Source of the DNA: Reticulitermes lucifugus
Lineage: Eukaryota; Arthropoda; Insecta; Blattodea; Rhinotermitidae
Length of the DNA stretch: 22,884 nt
Reading direction: 5' to 3'
Assembly: GCA_026260175.1 (NCBI GenBank)
Contig: JAKCWW010008970.1
Span: 1 to 22,884, forward strand
Every line of letters begins with the position of its first letter. Within the stretch, counting starts at the first letter, position 1. This document shows, piece by piece, positions 18,520 through 22,884 of the stretch. Position numbers and translations under genes: made by a program. Below the pieces are notes generated by a model. It made no database searches and was not told the origin of the DNA. It saw only the letters and a program-made list of their open reading frames with translations.

Positions 18520-20870
18520 TATCATCTGGTATAGTATTCATCCAATGTATAAAAAGAGTGTGTGGTTAAACAATGCTTTAAAATTTTTTTTAATCTTTTA
18601 GGATTGTCAGAAATGTTTTTAATATGTTGTGGAAGGTTATCAAAGACTTCCAACACCTGAATAAAAAACACCTTTTTGATAAATAGCCAGGTTAGCCTGG
18701 GGAAAATGAAAATTATTACTACTTCTGGTATGTATACTGTGATTTTCTGAATTTGTAATAAAGTAATTTTTATTATTATTTATAAATAAGAGTAAAGAAA
18801 ATATATACTGTGGTATAAAAGGTAATATTTTTAATTCTTTAAAAAGGTTCCTGCAAGAGTCCCTGCTCCTACGCCCCATTATAATTCTGAGTGCTCTCTT
18901 TTGTATCTTCAAAATTTCTGAACTATGGGTTGAGTTCTGCCAAAATATAATTCCATAGGCCGTAACAGAATGAAAAAGGGAATAGTATATGGTTATTAAT
19001 GTTGAATGAGATGTAAGGTTTAACAGATCATATTACATAACAAAAATAAGTTATTGATAAGCAGTTGTAAATGGGTTTTCCAAGTTAAGCAATTATCAAT
19101 AGTTAAACCTAAAAATTTTGTATAAGTAACGTTAGGATTACTTTATTATCAAAGCCAATTTGCATATCAATAGGCATACTATTCTTTGTTACAAAATATA
19201 TATAATGTGTTTTTGAAGTTTAGGCAAAGTAGATTGTCATTAAACCAATTATTTAGGGTATCAAATGCTGTGTTGAAGTTTTTTTTAAATCAATAAGATT
19301 AGAGTGGGTAAATAAAATACTAGTGTCATCAGCAAATAACACAAGAACTGATTTATTTGTAGTCTTGGGTAAATCATTCATATATATAAGAAAAAGTAGA
19401 GGTCCAATAATGGAGCCTTGCAGAACACCATGTTTAACTTTTGCCCAGCTGGAAAAAATGGAATTGTTTTTTATTGTATATAGATACTCTGATATCTGGT
19501 TTTAAGGTAGGGTTTATAAAAGGTATTATTGTTTCGAGTTATTCCATAAAATTCTAATTTAGACAAAAGTATATTATGATTTACACTGTCAAATGCATTC
19601 TCCACATCACAGAATATACCTCCCTCTATTAATTTATTATTCATAGCGTTTAATATTTCATTTGTTAAGTTATATGTAGCATTTTCTTTTGTTAATTTAG
19701 TTCTAAATCCATACTGTTCATCAGTTAAAATATTTTATTTAGTTAAGTGTGCCAGCAGTCTATTTAGCATTACTTTTTCAAAAATTTTAGAGAAGGAAGT
19801 TAAAAGTGATATTGGCCCATAATTAGAAGTATCCTCAATATAGTCTTCTCGGGCGATCAGCGACGTCAACTGGTTTAAATACAACGTTTTGGGGAGTGGC
19901 TCCATCCCCATCATCTGCCTGAGGATGGGGACGGAGCCAGTCCCCGAAACGTTGTATTTAAACCAGTTGATGCGACTGATCGCCCAAGAAGACTATATTG
20001 AATCATGTTGCCGCGAAAGTTTTAAAATGTATATAGAAGTATCCTGCTTATTACCCTTTTTATATAATGATTACATAATCAAGAATTGTAATCTGTCTGG
20101 AAAAATGCCCTTAAAGAGAGCTTTACTACATATGTAATTTAAAGGTTAAATTATAAAAGGGGACCTTATTTTTAGGATTTTTGTATTTATCTCATATTCG
20201 TGTGAATCTTTTGCTTTAAGAGATTTAATTATTTCCTCTATTGCTTTAGTTGTCGTAGGTTTATGTTTCTGGTGCAGATATGCAGTATTGAGAGTTTGTG
20301 GGATATTTGGAGTGGAATTATCATTGTTTATGGTCTTATACTTAGTTTTTGTATAATCCTGATTTTTTATTACTTTTAATGTTGTCTGCTATAGGAAGAA
20401 AATATGTATTGAAAGCCTCAGCAATACTGTGTTGATTGGTTATACTCTTATCCTCAATTTTTAAGGAATGTATTTCTCCATTATTTATTTTCCTTTGTGT
20501 TTCCAAATGTATAATATCCCATGCCTTTTTTATTTTATTTTATTAGAGTTCATATTAGTTCATCAAAATGTAATATCTTAGCTTTTTTTTATAACTTCAG
20601 TCAGGATTTTGCAATAATCTTTGTAATATCTATTTATGGCTGGATTGTCACTATTTCTACTCATTATATATAATATTCTTTTATGTTGGCAGGAGAGTTT
20701 TATTCCTTGTGTGATCCAAGAATTGTTTGCTATTACCCTTTTTGCTTTAATTAGAGGGGAAATTGAATGAAAAATTCTTAGATAAGTGATTAAAAAAGAA
20801 TGAACAATTGTATTTACATCATCACATTCAAAAATAGAGTCCCATCTTGCATAGCTTAGATTAAATTGAA
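18520..20870 (-). pseudogene. Reverse transcriptase and C-terminus of jockey-like ORF2 (broken)
   Basis: Blocks on the minus strand: RVIANNSWITQGIK and KRILYIMSRNSDNP (linker), ALFKGIFPDRLQ, NKQDTS | NYGPISLLTSFSKIFEK (split by an insertion), LTDEQYGFRTKLTKENATYN, GGIFCDVENAFDSVNHNILL (motif A, with Asp), VKHGVLQGSIIGPLLFLIYMND (motif B) and LVLFADDTSILF (motif C; FADD codons at 19325-19336 intact). The end carries KRALRIIMGRRSRDSCRNLF, ELKILPFIPQYIFSLL, YQKGVFYSGV and THSFYTLDEYY. Several stops and frameshifts (for example TK*NILT) make it non-functional, but it is far less decayed than the retroelement in the intron. Confidence 0.85.
19836..20033. mobile_element. Palindromic (fold-back) insertion in the RT gene
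   Basis: A 198 bp insert flanked by the exact 12 bp repeat tagaagtatcct (19824-19835 and 20034-20045). Positions 19836-20000 form a 165 bp near-perfect palindrome centred at 19918: caatatagtcttct pairs with agaagactatattg, and caactggtttaaatacaacg with cgttgtatttaaaccagttg. A 33-base AT-rich tail (20001-20033) lies outside the palindrome on one side only. Deleting the insert and one repeat restores the RT frame (KQDTSNYGPIS), so the insertion came after the jockey-like element. I recall similar palindromic units in other insect genomes but cannot name the family. Confidence 0.85.
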
Positions 20871-20872
20871 AG

Positions 20873-21112
20873 TCAGCAATAAGTATACTTATTAATTTTT
20901 CTGTTATAGTGAGTTAAATGCTCATGTAGCTGGCTCCGTGGTACATTGATTATTATCATTTGTACATCGTGATCGGACAACCCATTTAATAAAGGAAATA
21001 TTGTATAGTTTTCAAACCTAGAGCTATCGACAAAAATATTATCAATAGTAGAGCTACAATTATTTTGAGTTCCAGTTGAGAAGGTAACTGTGCTGACAGG
21101 ATTATAAGACAT
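20873..21112 (-). pseudogene. AP-endonuclease C-terminal part of the jockey-like ORF2
   Basis: An open frame reading VTFSTGTQNNCSSTIDNIFVD, then FPLLNGLSDHDVQMIII. TxxxxxxSSxIDNIF and the SDHD motif are the C-terminal landmarks of the APE-type endonuclease that nicks target DNA in jockey/LINE elements; the SDH Asp-His are catalytic. The N-terminal catalytic residues are absent, so the copy cannot encode a working nuclease. Read-through continues in other frames into the linker toward the RT. Confidence 0.82.
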
Positions 21113-21283
21113 TAATAAGACCTCGTTAAAATAAATTAAGAAGAAAAAATTAATTCAATAAGATCCCTCGGGAGATAAGTAGCAAAAAAGACTTGTGTTT
21201 CAAAGAATTGTCCTCTCTCCATATTCTGGATCTTAGTATTTAACTTTGGTTTCTAAATCAGTTTCGAAGTGACTAAGAACCAG

Positions 21284-21756
21284 AAAGATGTATTTATTCG
21301 TCTTAATATCTCCAAAACTTCCAATAACTTTGCCACATACACAGCTAGGTATTATATGCATGTATTATACTGACGAGATCATAAACCCGCTCGTCTATTT
21401 ACTGTTTCAGATAGTACTGCACACGCACTTGTCTCCAGGACTACAATTCACTCATCGAATTCTTTGTAATTCCCGTAGCATAAGAAAAGATGTATGACCT
21501 ATGCTTTGCTGTGATGACGTAATAACTCAAAGCTCTCCTATCCTTCTAATCCAATTTTCAACCCTTCCAGTAACAGAATACCGTTCCATAACTCTTCCAG
21601 ACGCTGGTAGATAGCCAGAAGTTAAAGCCAAGAGCCAGCCACATTTCTTGTTTGGTTTAGTACAAGCGGAATGTTTGTCCCTGCAAACTGTTCTTTAAAG
21701 CTACCTTATCTTAGGTATTATTTTCCTTTATTCAGAAAGTTGCTCTGCTTCGCGAG
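21284..21756. other. Intergenic, no gene recognised
   Basis: No family signature. The open frame 21288-21497 has no recognisable motif. Confidence 0.5.
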
Positions 21757-22043
21757 CAGGGATAGCAAGTCCGTAAAGTGACTAGGCTACGGACTGGACG
21801 ATTTGGGATTCAAATTCCGACAGTGGTAAGAGGTGCTTCTCTTCTCCAAAACGTCCAGATCGGCTGTGGTGTCAGCCCAGCCGCCTATTCAATGGGTGCT
21901 GGGGTCCTTCCCCAGGGTAAAGCGGCGGTCATTTGAAGTTTCCCACTCATCTGAAAATAGGGCCAAGGTTAAAAATGACAGGATTCATACCTCTACTCCC
22001 CCTATATGCTTTCACAACGTGGACAGGGATGACTTTACTTTAT
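21757..22043 (+). mobile_element. tRNA-derived SINE (full-length or nearly so)
   Basis: A tRNA-like head (gggatagcaagtccgtaaag, then B box GGATTCAAATTCC) is followed by a body with CAGCCGCCTATTCAATGGG, GGTCCTTCCCCAGGGTAAAG and the 3' block catacctctactccccctat, ending gatgactttacttta. It belongs to the same family as 2811-2980. A weakly preserved target duplication may be gctctgcttc (21742-21751) and gttctgtttc (22045-22054), 8 of 10 matching. The 75-codon open frame within it is a by-product. Confidence 0.7.
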
Positions 22044-22374
22044 CGTTCTGTTTCATGTGATAGATTTCCAAGTCATTAAAGATTTTTATGTCACTTCGTT
22101 AGAAAAGTTTTGTGCTACGTTCAGTATCGATGTGTTTTTTAAATCAACCTTCGTGTTAAAGATAATATGATGATGACTTTCTATTGATGAAAACATTTAT
22201 TTGTGCTTTATGTAATGACACTGGCAGTAGCACATACTATATATCGTCGAATGGAAGGATGATAAATATTTCATCGAAGGTACTTTGGGAGGAATCTGGT
22301 ATGGTCTAATTCAGAGGTGCAAAATATTCCAAGAATCTATGAACCACCTCAAAAGTCTAGGTTTCTGAAGGGTA
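22044..22374. other. Intergenic, no gene recognised
   Basis: AT-rich sequence between two repeats. Nothing identified. Confidence 0.5.
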
Positions 22375-22545
22375 ACATGAAGCAATTTCTTACTAACTCC
22401 ATGGAGCAGAGTCTTTCTTGAGAAGCTAACAGGTCGTCAGCTAGTCTAGAAATCCCCCGCGTTTTATGGAACCCGAAGGTTCATTACCGCATTCACAAGA
22501 GCCCGCCACCTGTCCCTATCCTGAGCCATATCGCAATTTCCATAC
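22375..22545 (-). mobile_element. 3' end of another non-LTR retrotransposon
   Basis: The minus-strand translation reads [21 protein letters not shown], a stop, then NAGDF and a final stop at 22446-22448. [24 protein letters not shown] is a C-terminal block I recall from abundant termite and cockroach retroelement ORFs. Only about 30 codons and some 3' UTR remain, so it is a dead 5'-truncated copy. The Trp expected between P and N is replaced by a stop. Confidence 0.7.
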
Positions 22546-22884
22546 AGAGGAATAAAATATTAGGCTCTACCACCAAAATTTAGTCGCCCGGGATTTATGG
22601 ACCCTTGGCCTCAGGTATATAAGACCCTATATGACAACTAATATACTGTCTAAAAAAGTACCCTCCACTAGGTGAAAAAAGGAAGAGAAGAAACCGAGGA
22701 GAATGGGGAACGTGATAGGAAAGCAGGATTTATGTAATGATACACATAGTTCGAAAAATAAATATAATTTTATTTCAAATAATATTTTCAAATAATTCAC
22801 AAATATATTTTACATAATTTTAAAAATGTATTTTATTTTAAGAAACAAGTTTTTAAATAATAAATAATATTCTTTAAATATTCC
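22546..22884. other. AT-rich end of window, no gene recognised
   Basis: A purine-rich stretch (about 22675-22720) is followed by very A/T-rich sequence with ATAATAT and TTTTAAAAAT-type runs to the window end. No feature is supported. Confidence 0.5.

Larger units (their letters stand above)
18127..21270 (-). mobile_element. Jockey-like non-LTR retrotransposon, 5'-truncated
   Basis: Minus strand, in order: the endonuclease C-terminal part, a linker, a full run of RT motifs, the conserved ORF2 C-terminus, then a 3' UTR with AATAAA near 18155. Candidate target duplication: gactaagaaacag at 18114-18126 and gactaagaaccag at 21271-21283 (12 of 13 match), which would set the limits given here. The first roughly 100 bp at the 5' side (21170-21270) are not recognisable as endonuclease, so that edge is less sure. 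It is interrupted by a palindromic insertion at 19836-20033. Confidence 0.82.

Noticed and set aside
19889..20137. 82-codon open frame (MGSGSIPIICL...)
   Set aside because: It lies across the palindromic insertion and the antisense of the RT; not a gene.

Overview
The window is animal nuclear DNA, most likely from a cockroach or termite (Blattodea). Reasons: a split gene with GT-AG introns; an AT-rich background; decayed jockey-like and other non-LTR retrotransposons, a piggyBac copy, and tRNA-derived SINEs of kinds I associate with Blattodea genomes. The taxon is an inference from recalled repeat families. There are no operons, CRISPR arrays or other prokaryotic features.

The only intact host gene I can support is the 3' part of LMBRD2 (LMBR1 domain-containing protein 2) on the + strand. 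Four exons, 1049-1288, 2490-2691, 3876-3992 and 10893-11269, splice in one frame (intron phases 0, 1, 1). They encode the last membrane segments and the whole charged cytoplasmic tail, ending in GLFDDV and a stop. The 5' part of the gene lies outside the window. A poly(A) signal sits at 11457-11462.

The 6.9 kb last intron is mostly transposon. A decayed non-LTR retrotransposon (RT plus RNase H, minus strand, about 4085-9190) is split by a dead piggyBac copy (5560-7594) between two TTAA sites. Removing the insert and one TTAA rejoins the retroelement reading frame. The retroelement also carries an expanded TG/AG microsatellite inside its RT and a roughly 470 bp unidentified insert inside its RNase H.

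Downstream of the gene (11.3-22.9 kb) I see no host gene. This part holds a tRNA-like SINE (12725-12917), a 535 bp terminal-inverted-repeat element (13071-13605), a 202 bp TTAA-flanked MITE candidate (15889-16090), a SINE with a visible target-site duplication (17387-17675), a 5'-truncated jockey-like element (about 18127-21270, minus strand), another SINE (21757-22043) and the 3' end of a third non-LTR element (22375-22545). The jockey-like copy is interrupted by a near-perfect 165 bp palindrome flanked by a 12 bp target duplication.

Nothing here looks like an undescribed multi-gene system. The most notable things are the nested insertions whose empty sites can be read from the sequence, and the palindromic mobile unit.
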